From positions 1 through 23,383 of the forward strand of contig JANLGA010000024.1 in the NCBI GenBank assembly GCA_024653225.1: DNA of 23,383 nt, in the 5' to 3' direction. The stretch comes from Bacillota bacterium (GTDB lineage Bacteria; Bacillota; Sulfobacillia; JABLXB01). Each line of letters begins with the position of its first letter. Position 1 is the stretch's first letter. Under the pieces are notes generated by a model. It had not been told where the DNA came from, made no database searches, and saw only the letters and a list, made by a program, of their open reading frames with translations. A program made the translations under genes and the position numbers. Of the stretch, positions 1 to 6,947 are shown piece by piece.

Positions 1-624
1 GTTTCGCCTCAGGTGGAGGTCCACATCTTTCTCCGTGAAGCCGATCCCCGCCTGCCTGAACGTTTTCTCGTAAGCCTCGTGCATGATGAGACACGCGTTG
101 CGGATGCACTCGATTTCCGCCGGCGATTTTCTAATGCGCAGCCGCCACAGGATATCGGCGCAGTCAACGAACCTTACCGAGGGGAGGGCTCGTCCCAGAT
201 CGAGGAACGCCTGTACCGGAAATCCTAGCCTCTGGTCCTCGCCCAGTTCGACGCCGACCACCGCCCCACCGTCCAGGCCTGCGTCTCTCAAGAGGTCAAC
301 TAGGTACTCCGCCCTGAAAGGGAGGGAGCTCCAAGTGCGAACATCCTGGATCCAGGTGGAATGGCGTGTGGCATTCTCGAACGAAAGGTGCACTAGCAGC
401 GTCGGCCGGCCCGACCTCGGCACGAGGCACAGGAACGGACGTGTGAGGATGTACCCGTTCCAGGCCGCTCCGAACGGCTGATCGTAGCCGACGAAGTACC
501 TGTAATTGCTCGGTTCGGAGACCAGAAGGGCATCCAACCCCCGCTCCTCCATCAACTTGCGGGCTCGTTCCAACCTCGCCTCGTATTCGGCGGCCGGGAA
601 ATCCATCGCGTGAGAAACCGTCAT
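1..624 (-). CDS. M24/creatinase-type Xaa-Pro peptidase family protein, N-terminal part (C-terminus off left edge)
   Basis: The frame is open from an ATG at 624 through base 1, giving 208 codons with no stop, so the 3' end lies outside the window. Residues from about 10 to 150 match the creatinase N-terminal domain that precedes M24 metallopeptidase domains: an early RLERARKLMEERGLDALLVS-like segment (EARLERARKLMEERG is visible), then SNYRYFVGY, then a stretch ending in a LWRLRIRKSPAEIECIR-type linker into the pita-bread fold. The metal-binding Asp/His/Glu residues of M24 would lie to the left and cannot be checked, so peptidase, creatinase-like or inactive are all possible. A GGGGGTGA ribosome site sits in the tail of the upstream 2Fe-2S gene, whose stop is only 4 nt away, so the two are probably co-transcribed and coupled. 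It may process dipeptides or a small amidino/hydroxy compound handled by the neighbouring redox enzyme (inference). Confidence 0.85.
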   Translation of the reverse strand, partial: MTVSHAMDFPAAEYEARLERARKLMEERGLDALLVSEPSNYRYFVGYDQPFGAAWNGYILTRPFLCLVPRSGRPTLLVHLSFENATRHSTWIQDVRTWSSLPFRAEYLVDLLRDAGLDGGAVVGVELGEDQRLGFPVQAFLDLGRALPSVRFVDCADILWRLRIRKSPAEIECIRNACLIMHEAYEKTFRQAGIGFTEKDVDLHLRRN

Positions 625-628
625 GTTC

Positions 629-964
629 TCACCCCCGGTCGTTTGAGGCGCGTTTCTTGAGGGGCTTGTTCAAATCCACCACCAGGTCACGCACGAGTTC
701 GTAGTTCTCCAACGGGCCCACGCGCATGCCGTCGAAAGCCGTTGTCTCACAGGACAGCACGCCCTTCCCGTTCACCTGGACAAAGCATCCGGCGCACCTG
801 CCCATCCGGCATGACTGGTAGTACGCGAGGCTGGTGTCCACGTTCTCGTAAATGTAGTCGAGAACTCCCAGCACGGTCATCCTATCCTCGAGCGGTACTT
901 CGTAAGAGACCCACCTGGGTTCAGCTCCGGGGCCGTCGCATCTCCTGATGTGGACCGTGGCCAT
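629..964 (-). CDS. Small 2Fe-2S ferredoxin-type subunit (SdhB/FrdB N-terminal domain only)
   Basis: This 111-residue protein is a single plant-type ferredoxin domain of the kind that forms the N-terminus of succinate dehydrogenase/fumarate reductase iron-sulfur subunits. The four cluster ligands are visible as C52, C57 and C60 in SCRMGRCAGC and C72 in LSCETTAF. The usual second half, with the 4Fe-4S and 3Fe-4S ferredoxin motifs, is absent; the protein ends soon after the 2Fe-2S domain in a basic tail. It lies 2 nt downstream of the flavoprotein gene, so it is most likely the dedicated electron-transfer partner of that flavoprotein. Electrons would pass from FAD to the 2Fe-2S centre and on to an unidentified acceptor or donor. 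No membrane anchor is encoded nearby, which points to a soluble heterodimer (inference). Confidence 0.9.
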   Translation of the reverse strand: MATVHIRRCDGPGAEPRWVSYEVPLEDRMTVLGVLDYIYENVDTSLAYYQSCRMGRCAGCFVQVNGKGVLSCETTAFDGMRVGPLENYELVRDLVVDLNKPLKKRASNDRG

Positions 965-966
965 GC

Positions 967-2685
967 TCAGTCCTCCTCCTTGGGCCGTACCTTAGTAATG
1001 ACCGATGGCGCGGTGGTCACCACCATGTCGCCCTCTTCGTTCTTTATCAGGAAGGTGTTCTTGAGCCAGTTGGAGTTGTCCGACTTGGGGAAGTCTCGGC
1101 GATAGTGCGTGCCCCTGCTTTCCTGCCTGACAAGGGCCGACCTCGCGATCATCTCGAGGGTGAGGGCCATGTTCTCGACCTGGAGCGCCTCCACCCATTC
1201 CCGGTTGTACACCTTCTGGGAGTTGTAGACCGCGACCGCCGCCGCTTCTGCCTTGATGTCTTGGAGCTCCGCGATCGCTTGTCTGAGTAGGTCCGCGTCC
1301 CTCACCACCCCGACCTTGTAGCCGGCAAGTTTCTGGATGCGCTTCCGGAGTTGGATCGGGGAAGGCCCTTCTTTCCTGTTGAAGGGGGCAAGTATCTTCT
1401 CGACCAGACCCTCGTAGTGACTTTTGCCTAGTCGCGGCGTGTCGCGGTTCGCGACCAGCTCGGCGGCTGTCACGCCCGAGATGGCCCCGTCCACGAGGAT
1501 CTCGGTAACGGCGTTGCCCGAAAGCCTATTGGCGCCGTGGACGCCACCGCACACCTCACCTGCTGCCAGGAGGCCCGGGATATTCGTCTCACACCTCTCA
1601 TTCTTCACGATCCCGCCGCAATAGAAATGGCACGCCGGGAAGCACTTTACCGCCTTGCCCTTGACGCTTTCGATGAAGTCCTTCTTAAACCACGCCTGGA
1701 TGGCCGGACTGTCGTCTATTATCTGATCGGGGAGGTGTTTCATCGAGATCAGCACGTAACCGCCCTTGTCGTCCGTCCATCCGCGGCCCTCCAGGATCTC
1801 GGACATGATCCCGATCGCGAGGTTGTCGCGCGTGGATTGCTCCATCCGTACCGGGTCCCAGCGCGCCATGAAACGCTGGCCTTCTCGGTTGAGGAGCCAC
1901 CCGCCATACAGCTGGAAGGGGTTGACGGACCTCACCTTGCTGGGCGGTGCCTCGAGCGTGCAGGTCAAGAACTGGACGAACTCCATGTCCGTGAATCTTG
2001 TGCCGATTCTATAGGCCATTCCGTGCCCATCACCGGTGAGCTCCTCAGGACCGGATGTCCAGGGATACACCCTGAGGCCACCGCCGGTGGCCAAGAGGAC
2101 GACCTTTGAAACAAAAACGACCGGTTCCCCGGTCCTCAGGTCGAGCGCGGTCGCCCCCGAAACATGGCCGGCGTCGTCCACGACAAGGTCGGTGACGAGT
2201 GTGTCCTCCATGACCGTGACCCTGTCGCCGAATTGCCTGACCTTGTTCCTCAGCCCCTTCATGACCTCCACGCCGGTCGAGAGTATGCCCCTCGGGTAAC
2301 GGTGACCGGCGGCCCTCGCGACCCCCATGACCTTCATGCCCCAGTCGGCGACTTCTTTCACTACGCGGGGGGCGTTCTCGACCAGTACCTCGACGAGTTT
2401 CTGGTTGTTCACGTACCTGCCTTCGACCACAATATCCTCGAGGAAGGTGTCCTTGGTGTCACGCCGGTCGCCCTCGAGCCCAAACAACTCGATCACACTG
2501 GTGCTGTCGACGTCAATGTCCGTTCCAGCAGTCAGAGTTGCGCCGCTCTTGGTGAAACGGCCTTTCGTCGTCAAGGTCACCCGCGCACGGGGGTCGGCTT
2601 CGCAGACGGATATGGCCGCGCGTGCTCCGGCGCCTTCACTGCCCACGACCAGTACGTCCGTAACCACCCTTCGTACCTCCGACAA
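967..2685 (-). CDS. FAD-dependent fumarate reductase/succinate dehydrogenase-family flavoprotein (substrate uncertain)
   Basis: 572 residues, close to the normal length of SdhA/FrdA/L-aspartate oxidase-family flavoproteins. The N-terminus has the Rossmann FAD site (DVLVVGSEGAGARAA, residues 10-24) with Glu at the central glycine position. Further landmarks are LLATGG near 200, NREGQRFM, TRD, HFYCGGI, the FAD-contacting HGANRLSGNAVTEI block and the C-terminal SRGTHYRRDFP segment. The motif usually read QFHPT, which supplies a substrate-binding His in fumarate reductases, reads QFLTC here (238-242), so the substrate may not be fumarate/succinate. The start is TTG: an in-frame TAG lies just upstream, and GGGGTG precedes it by 7 nt. 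It heads the flavoprotein/2Fe-2S/M24 set and is preceded by a possible 28-aa ORF. A soluble two-subunit oxidoreductase for an amino-acid-derived dicarboxylate is one reading (inference). Confidence 0.88.
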   Translation of the reverse strand: MSEVRRVVTDVLVVGSEGAGARAAISVCEADPRARVTLTTKGRFTKSGATLTAGTDIDVDSTSVIELFGLEGDRRDTKDTFLEDIVVEGRYVNNQKLVEVLVENAPRVVKEVADWGMKVMGVARAAGHRYPRGILSTGVEVMKGLRNKVRQFGDRVTVMEDTLVTDLVVDDAGHVSGATALDLRTGEPVVFVSKVVLLATGGGLRVYPWTSGPEELTGDGHGMAYRIGTRFTDMEFVQFLTCTLEAPPSKVRSVNPFQLYGGWLLNREGQRFMARWDPVRMEQSTRDNLAIGIMSEILEGRGWTDDKGGYVLISMKHLPDQIIDDSPAIQAWFKKDFIESVKGKAVKCFPACHFYCGGIVKNERCETNIPGLLAAGEVCGGVHGANRLSGNAVTEILVDGAISGVTAAELVANRDTPRLGKSHYEGLVEKILAPFNRKEGPSPIQLRKRIQKLAGYKVGVVRDADLLRQAIAELQDIKAEAAAVAVYNSQKVYNREWVEALQVENMALTLEMIARSALVRQESRGTHYRRDFPKSDNSNWLKNTFLIKNEEGDMVVTTAPSVITKVRPKEED

Positions 2686-2713
2686 GTCCTTGCACCCCTT
2701 TCGAGTCTATAAA

Positions 2714-2800
2714 CTATACCCGCTTCATGTACTGAAGTGCCTGTTCGAGGGCTGTTAACGTGGGATCAGTGTCTGCGGACAACTTGGTTCTTGTATCCAT
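2714..2800 (-). CDS. Candidate 28-aa small protein upstream of the flavoprotein gene
   Basis: An ATG at 2800 opens 28 codons ending in TAG at 2714-2716. A perfect GGAGGT (plus-strand ACCTCC, 2807-2812) lies 6 nt upstream of the ATG, the best initiation signal in this intergenic region. The peptide begins MDTRTKLSADTDP and ends with a segment, TALEQALQYMKRV, that could form a short amphipathic helix. Its stop is 28 nt before the TTG start of the flavoprotein, so it may be the first gene of that operon or a translated leader that tunes the weak TTG start. I recognise no family. It could still be a chance ORF, since 28 codons is short; the ribosome site and position are the only support. Confidence 0.45.
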   Translation of the reverse strand: MDTRTKLSADTDPTLTALEQALQYMKRV

Positions 2801-2837
2801 ATCAGTACCTCCGCCCAACGATGTCAATCAACTTGAC

Positions 2838-2866
2838 TTGCTTAGCATCAAATGCCAAGGTAGAAT
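2838..2866 (+). promoter_or_regulatory. Candidate sigma-A promoter for the LUD gene
   Basis: TTGCTT (2838-2843) and TAGAAT (2861-2866) are separated by 17 bp, resembling -35 and -10 elements with three and five of six consensus matches. They lie in an AT-rich part of the divergent intergenic region, about 57 bp upstream of the proposed TTG start of the LUD gene. The octamer AGTCTATA occurs at 2704-2711 and 2884-2891, near both ends of this region, and could mark a regulator site shared by the divergent units. Assigned by eye only. Confidence 0.35.
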
Positions 2867-2922
2867 AGTAAACGCGGGAATATAGTCTATAGAACGTCGT
2901 GGCTGCATGGGAGGCGGACTGT

Positions 2923-3587
2923 TTGGGGCGCTATGACGATTGCTGGACGACCTACTATGGCGAGCTGGTCCGGACGATCTCGCCCGCTTGAGAAGCAACA
3001 GGTTCGACGGTCGCTACGCCAAGGACAGGCAGGAGGCGTGCGACCTGGTCTTGTCCCTGATACCACAAGAGGCCACCATCGGTCTCGGGGACTCGGTAAC
3101 GATCGAGGAGATCGGGGTCTTGCCCAGGCTGAAGGAAAGGGGCAACGTCCTTTACGAAAGGTACCGCCCCGGACTGACCCCGCCCGTCCCGGACGACGAG
3201 AAGAACAAGTACCTCGCGCTCACATCCGACGTCTTCCTCACCGGTGTGAACGCGGTTACCACCGGCGGCCAGCTGATATTCGTTGACGGCGCGGGCACCC
3301 GCGCGGGACCCGTGGTGTTCGGGCCGAAGCGCGTCATCGTCGTGGCGGGCGTGAATAAGATCGTGCGGACTCTCGAGGAGGGTCTCGCCCGAGTGAGGCA
3401 TGTGGCTGCGCCCCTCAACGCCCGGAGGCACAAGATGACGGAATTGCCGTGCGCCCGGGGGTCTGAATGCCTGGATTGCGACAGGCCCGATAAGATCTGC
3501 TGCGCTACGGTCATCCTGGAGCATTGCTGGCACAAGTTTCCCGGCAGGATTTCGGTCGTACTGGTCGGCGAGAGACTCGGATTCTGA
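2923..3587 (+). CDS. LUD-domain protein (LutC/YkgG-like, lactate-utilization family), apparent frameshift near codon 20
   Basis: The uninterrupted part, 2940-3587, is a LUD (DUF162) domain: SLIPQEATIGLGDSVTIEE, an ERYRPG segment, LTSDVFLTGVNAVT, and GPKRVIVVAGVNKIVRT near the C-terminal third. LUD proteins are linked to lactate utilisation and Fe-S/CoA-type chemistry. It carries a late cysteine group (CARGSECLDCDRPDKICC) that could bind metal. The obvious frame starts only at a weak TTG (2940). In another frame a TTG at 2923 sits 8 nt after GGGAGG (2909-2914) and encodes TTYYGELVRTIS, which matches the usual N-terminal WYY-containing helix of this family. Restoring one G at about 2982 (TCGCCC to TCGGCCC) joins the two frames, so I place the real start at 2923. 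It is followed 49 nt later by the cysteine-synthase-like gene. Confidence 0.8.
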
Positions 3588-3636
3588 GCGCCCCACCCCG
3601 CCGGGACCCGCACATTCTGAGTGGGAGGTTTGGACG

Positions 3637-4605
3637 ATGAAGACAGCACGAACCATTCTCGATTCCATCGGAAACACGCCCATGGTGCGCCTGCAGAGAC
3701 TCGCGCGGGACATTGACGCCGAGGTTCTCGTCAAGGTCGAGTACTTGAATCCGAGCGGCAGCGTAAAGGATCGAGTCGCGCTCAGGATGATCCGGGACGC
3801 CGAACGCGACGGCCGTTTGAAAAAGGGAATGGAGATCATCGAGGCGACGACCGGCAACATGGGGGCCGCGCTCGCCTTTGTGGGCGCGGCATGCGGCTAC
3901 CCGTTGACCATGTACGTTCCGAAATCCGTGCTGAGCGAAGAGCGTATCAGGCTCTGCCGCGCGTACGGCGCGAAGGTCGTCAGGGTGGACATCGAGGACG
4001 TGATTCACGACAGTACGTTCCCCCAGGGCGTTCACGGGTCCCGAGTGGAGTTGATCCCCCGCCGAGTATGCCTCCAGAGGGAGAAGACGGACAAGAACGT
4101 GTGGTGGGCGAGGCAGTTCTCGAACCCCTCCAATAGGCTGGCACACAAGGAGTGGACCGGAGCCGAGATACTGGAGCAGACGGACGGGCGATTGGACGTG
4201 TTTGTGGCGGCCCTCGGTACCGGGGGAACCTTTCTCGGCGTGGCCGAAGCCCTGCGCGAGGCGAATACCGGGGCCAAAGCGGTGGCCGTCGAACCCGAAG
4301 GTCACCGCACGATCGTGGACGGCAAGCTCACCCTACCGCTGATCGAGGGCGTGAGCGGGGGGCTCATGAAGGAATTGGTTGACAGGCAAATGGCCGACGA
4401 CGTCATGGCCGTCACCGAAGAGGACGCGATCCGGACCGCCCACGAGCTCGCCGAGCAGGAGGGCCTGTTCTGCGGGCTGTCCTCGGGAGCGAACGTATAC
4501 GCGGCCCTTCAGATCGCGAAGACGCTCAAGAAGGGTCAAAGGGTCGTCACGATCCTGGTTGACAGCCGCGACCGCTACCTGTTCACCGAACGCCTGACGA
4601 CCTGA
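3637..4605 (+). CDS. Cysteine synthase-family PLP-dependent enzyme (beta-family)
   Basis: 322 residues, the normal length for the O-acetylserine sulfhydrylase/cystathionine beta-synthase fold. It starts with the family signature SIGNTPMVRL, and K44 in NPSGSVKDR is the expected PLP Schiff-base lysine. GTGGTFLG is the phosphate-binding loop and GLSSGAN is near the C-terminus. The substrate-carboxylate loop, usually TSGNTG, reads TTGNMG here (71-76), and the segment at about 125-155 is long and unusual, ending NVWWARQFSNPSN. The protein is clearly a beta-elimination/replacement PLP enzyme, but the natural substrate may differ from O-acetylserine, so no symbol is given. GTGGGAGG precedes the ATG by a short spacer. 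It follows the LUD gene on the same strand, and together with the serine dehydratase further on suggests serine/cysteine metabolism (inference). Confidence 0.88.
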   Translation: MKTARTILDSIGNTPMVRLQRLARDIDAEVLVKVEYLNPSGSVKDRVALRMIRDAERDGRLKKGMEIIEATTGNMGAALAFVGAACGYPLTMYVPKSVLSEERIRLCRAYGAKVVRVDIEDVIHDSTFPQGVHGSRVELIPRRVCLQREKTDKNVWWARQFSNPSNRLAHKEWTGAEILEQTDGRLDVFVAALGTGGTFLGVAEALREANTGAKAVAVEPEGHRTIVDGKLTLPLIEGVSGGLMKELVDRQMADDVMAVTEEDAIRTAHELAEQEGLFCGLSSGANVYAALQIAKTLKKGQRVVTILVDSRDRYLFTERLTT

Positions 4606-4619
4606 GGCCCGCGGGCCTA
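4606..4619. terminator. GC-rich palindrome between convergent genes, possible weak bidirectional terminator
   Basis: AGGCCCGCGGGCCT is a perfect 14-bp palindrome immediately after the stop of the cysteine-synthase-like gene and overlapping the stop of the convergent broken membrane-protein gene. It could fold as a 5-bp stem with a CGCG loop. No T-run follows on either strand, so intrinsic termination would be inefficient. Confidence 0.25.
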
Positions 4620-4854
4620 CGGTTCAATGAATCTGAATACCGTCAGCACCGACTTGCCGGGGTCCAGGTTGAAGTAGGCACCTGGCGCGCCCGGGCGGGC
4701 CCTCCGGCGGGACTGCGCAAGCACCCCGACGCGAATGAATGACATGATCGACAGGATGGACACGATTACCGCGAGGGAAGACCAGCCACGCAGTAGCCGA
4801 CCGCCCCGCCGATCATGAAGGTCACAGGGCGAGCACGTCATCCCAGCCGAACAT
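4617..4854 (-). pseudogene. Small membrane protein gene broken by two frame changes
   Basis: From an ATG at 4854 the frames read MFGWDDVLAL, then (new frame) VTFMIGGAVGYCVAG, then (third frame) SLAVIVSILSIMSFIRVG and a tail ending SVLTVFRFIEP before TAG at 4617. The pieces are hydrophobic and continuous in sense, forming a plausible protein of about 80 residues with one or two membrane segments. Each junction is repaired by adding one G: CTGTGACC to CTGGTGACC at about 4825, and GCTGGTCTT to GCTGGGTCTT at about 4795. A GGGAGGG lies upstream of the ATG. I do not recognise the family. It follows the DUF4829-like remnant on the same strand, and both may have been co-expressed with the upstream metallopeptidase. 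Genuine decay and sequence error both fit. Confidence 0.5.
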
Positions 4855-4914
4855 CCTGGCCCCGCCCTCCCTAGCCGCGCGAGAATATGCCGATCAACAG
4901 GACAAATTGCGGGA

Positions 4915-5390
4915 TCACGGCCCCGTCCCGATGCCGTCTATACGCCAACCGGTACTCGGGGTCTCCCGTCGCAGAGAAATGAAGCGGGGCTGCCGGCCGC
5001 TATGGTGAGTGATGGTTTTTCTCACGGTCAGATTGACGCTCACCATGTACATGACGGACCCCTCCGGGACACTCGCGCCCTCCATCGCCTTTACGTTCTC
5101 TACCTTGGCCGAGGTCGTATTCCGCATATCCCGCAGCTCCTGGTCAAACCCGGGATTGTACAGCAGGGCGTTGTCCCGAAGAGGTACGTTAAGGGGTGTC
5201 TTCTCGTCAGGCATGCCAGCGCAGCCCGGTAATCCCCCCGGTCGATGGCCTCGTAGTACCGCCGGATCACCCCCTCGGGAGTCAACGTTGCGAGCTCCCG
5301 TTCGGCCGGATCCTGTGGGTCTATCAGGTCCGGTATCCACTCGTCCCACGTCTTGCCCCAATCGTGTCCGTCCCGCTTCGTTCGACTCAA
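4915..5390 (-). pseudogene. DUF4829-like (NTF2-type) domain, frameshifted; downstream of or formerly fused to the metallopeptidase
   Basis: One frame encodes DWGKTWDEWIPDLIDP followed by LTPEGVIRRYYEAIDRGDY and RAALACLT, the typical start of DUF4829-type domains. A second frame continues with EKTPLNVPLRDNALLYNPGF, later VMYMVSVNLTV, and the terminal GWRIDGIGTGP before TGA at 4915. One missing G at about 5212 (CTGACGAGAAG for CTGACGGAGAAG) explains the switch. Upstream, this frame joins the metallopeptidase only through another one-base change; alternatively it begins at a TTG (5388-5390) that overlaps the peptidase stop as TTGA, with no visible ribosome site. Either it was the C-terminal domain of the peptidase or a separate lipoprotein-like gene that lost its 5' end. 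The family name is from memory of conserved C-terminal wording and is moderately sure. Confidence 0.6.
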
Positions 5391-6751
5391 GGGAGTTCGG
5401 CGATTCGCGCGAGCCGGGCGGCCCCGTCGGGACCACCCGCGACGGACTCCGCCGACCCGTCGCTCCAGAACAACGTGCCACCGGAGTAGAACCATCCGAA
5501 TCTGTCACGCCGGATAGTGAATCCCTGCTGTGACAGGTGCTTGCCCTGCACGCTGATGTCCCTGTCGTACTTGACGAACACGGACAGGAATTCGGAGGTC
5601 ATCGGCAGCGAGAAGGTTCCGCCCGCCGTCACCGGCGCATCAATTTCGACCTTCCAGGCCCCCTCGGTACCCGACACCTTGACCTCCACCCGCGTCTTGC
5701 CCCGAAGATCCCTGCCTGACGCATCGGTGACGCCGGGGGGGAAGACGATGAGCGTCGCCCCGACGTCGGATGGGAGAGCCAGTTCGAGCACCAGCGAGCC
5801 GGGCTGCCTCCCCGCCTCCTCGTCCAGGTAGGCGATGAACCCGTCTTCGAACGCCGGTTCCGCGAGCCCGAATGCCCGCGCGAATGCCTCGTCATGACCG
5901 ATGCCGTCTCGCAGCATTGACGCGTATCGCCTGTACGCATCCACGCCTCCCGCGCGCTCCAGGAGATGGTCCACCGCCAACAGGGACTGCGGGTAGTTGG
6001 GGTAATCCTCCAGTTCCTCGAAGACAGTCTTGTGATCCCTCACGAGCGGCCGCAGGCTGCCGTCGAGCACTCTTCCGAGCACCTGCGAGCGGGCGTCGTG
6101 CCAATACCAGCTTCCGAGGGCGGTCTCCGGTCCGAGACCGGCGACCCTCCTCGCCGCATACTCGGCTATTCCCTCGTTGAGCCAGGCGGGGCTCTTGCCG
6201 AGCACGTCGCGGAAAACACGGTGCACGAACTCGTGCGACAGGCTCAATTCGATTCTGTACCTGTCCTCGTGATCGACTAGGACGGATACCTGGTTGCCGC
6301 CTAGACCGCACAGCCTCCGGGCCATTTCGTCGGCGTCAAGCTCCGGGGGGAGCAGGTCAATGATGCGCTGTCGCACGAACGGAACGTCCTCGTGCGACTC
6401 GAATAGGCGACTCACTTCGGCCCATTGCTCGACGGCGGCTTCCTGGACCATCCCCACGGCTTCGTCCGGGACGTCGTATCCCGCGATCACGGGCGCCTCA
6501 CCTATCGCGACGGCCCGCAGTTCCCCGTCCCACCAGACCTTCTCCCCGAGGGCCTCGCTCACCACTCGAATCGGAACCAGCGTCCGCCCGTCAATGATGA
6601 CGGGTGGCACATCGCCCGGCACGTAGCGGCCGTTCACGTACAGCTCGACGGATGGGAATCCCTTGTACGTACCCGGGGCCGCGAGAGCCGGTGGTGCCCA
6701 CACGGCCAGAGTGAAGAGTGCGAGGAGGCCGAGAGCGCTCTTGCGACGCAT
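5387..6751 (-). CDS. Exported HExxH metallopeptidase (peptidase MA-like) with N-terminal copper-amine-oxidase stalk domain
   Basis: 454 residues. Residues 1-25 form a Sec signal peptide (basic start, hydrophobic core ALGLLALFTLAVW, then PPALAA). Residues 35-85 match the copper amine oxidase N-terminal-like stalk domain common on the surface of Bacillota: VELYVNGRYVPGDVPP, then DGRTLVPIRVVSEALG. A gluzincin-type peptidase follows, with HEFVH at 173-177 as the zinc motif and NEGIAEY at 192-198 supplying the third ligand glutamate. The last 130 residues look like beta-rich extracellular sequence. The ATG at 6751 is preceded by GGGGGGT. It would act outside the membrane, perhaps on cell-wall peptides. 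The C-terminus may be artificially short, because a DUF4829-like domain continues in another frame directly after the stop. Confidence 0.85.
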   Translation of the reverse strand: MRRKSALGLLALFTLAVWAPPALAAPGTYKGFPSVELYVNGRYVPGDVPPVIIDGRTLVPIRVVSEALGEKVWWDGELRAVAIGEAPVIAGYDVPDEAVGMVQEAAVEQWAEVSRLFESHEDVPFVRQRIIDLLPPELDADEMARRLCGLGGNQVSVLVDHEDRYRIELSLSHEFVHRVFRDVLGKSPAWLNEGIAEYAARRVAGLGPETALGSWYWHDARSQVLGRVLDGSLRPLVRDHKTVFEELEDYPNYPQSLLAVDHLLERAGGVDAYRRYASMLRDGIGHDEAFARAFGLAEPAFEDGFIAYLDEEAGRQPGSLVLELALPSDVGATLIVFPPGVTDASGRDLRGKTRVEVKVSGTEGAWKVEIDAPVTAGGTFSLPMTSEFLSVFVKYDRDISVQGKHLSQQGFTIRRDRFGWFYSGGTLFWSDGSAESVAGGPDGAARLARIAELP

Positions 6752-6870
6752 GGCAGACCCCCCAAGACGGCGTTTGCCAGCTACGTTTCCCCAACGCCGC
6801 CCCGGCCTCCTTCATCGGGGGATCGCAGCGTTTTGAACCCGGGCAATGCCGACCACCGAGAAGGAGAACG

Positions 6871-6915
6871 ATGATCGCCCGAAGAATAGTAAATCTTAGT
6901 ATGTTAGCATCTTAG
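6871..6915 (+). CDS. Possible 14-codon leader ORF upstream of the FAD oxidoreductase
   Basis: ATG at 6871 follows AAGGAG (6861-6866) with a 4-nt spacer and reads MIARRIVNLSMLAS before TAG at 6913-6915. It ends inside the AT-rich repeat element and 32 nt before the oxidoreductase start. The AUA and AUC isoleucine codons and the GTA and TTA codons do not form an obvious attenuation run. It may be chance; if the promoter lies within the AT-rich element the ORF would not be transcribed at all. Confidence 0.15.
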   Translation: MIARRIVNLSMLAS

Positions 6916-6922
6916 TATACAA
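6895..6922. promoter_or_regulatory. AT-rich direct-repeat element with GTATAC palindrome, candidate GntR operator/promoter
   Basis: CTTAGTAT occurs twice, at 6895-6902 and 6911-6918, with 16-bp periodicity. The second copy runs into TAGTATACAA (6913-6922), centred on the palindrome GTATAC, which resembles the GT-n-AC core of FadR/FCD-type GntR operators. TAGTAT could also serve as a -10 element. The surrounding 40 bp are strikingly AT-rich within GC-rich DNA, and the element sits just ahead of the ribosome site of the catabolic operon that encodes a GntR/FCD regulator. Regulation by that protein is inference. Confidence 0.4.
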
Positions 6923-6947
6923 GTGGACAAGACAGGAGGAAGATCCG

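Noticed and set aside
2907..2945. ATG frame reading MGGGLFGAL, then in-frame TGA before the LUD frame, as a possible selenocysteine codon
   Set aside because: No SECIS-like need or family precedent. The alternative frame from TTG 2923 encodes the expected LUD N-terminal helix with a good ribosome site.
2955..3860. Long minus-strand frame (301 codons) opposite the LUD and cysteine-synthase-like genes
   Set aside because: It lies antisense to two recognisable protein families, has no family motifs and is typical of frames opened by GC-rich codon bias.
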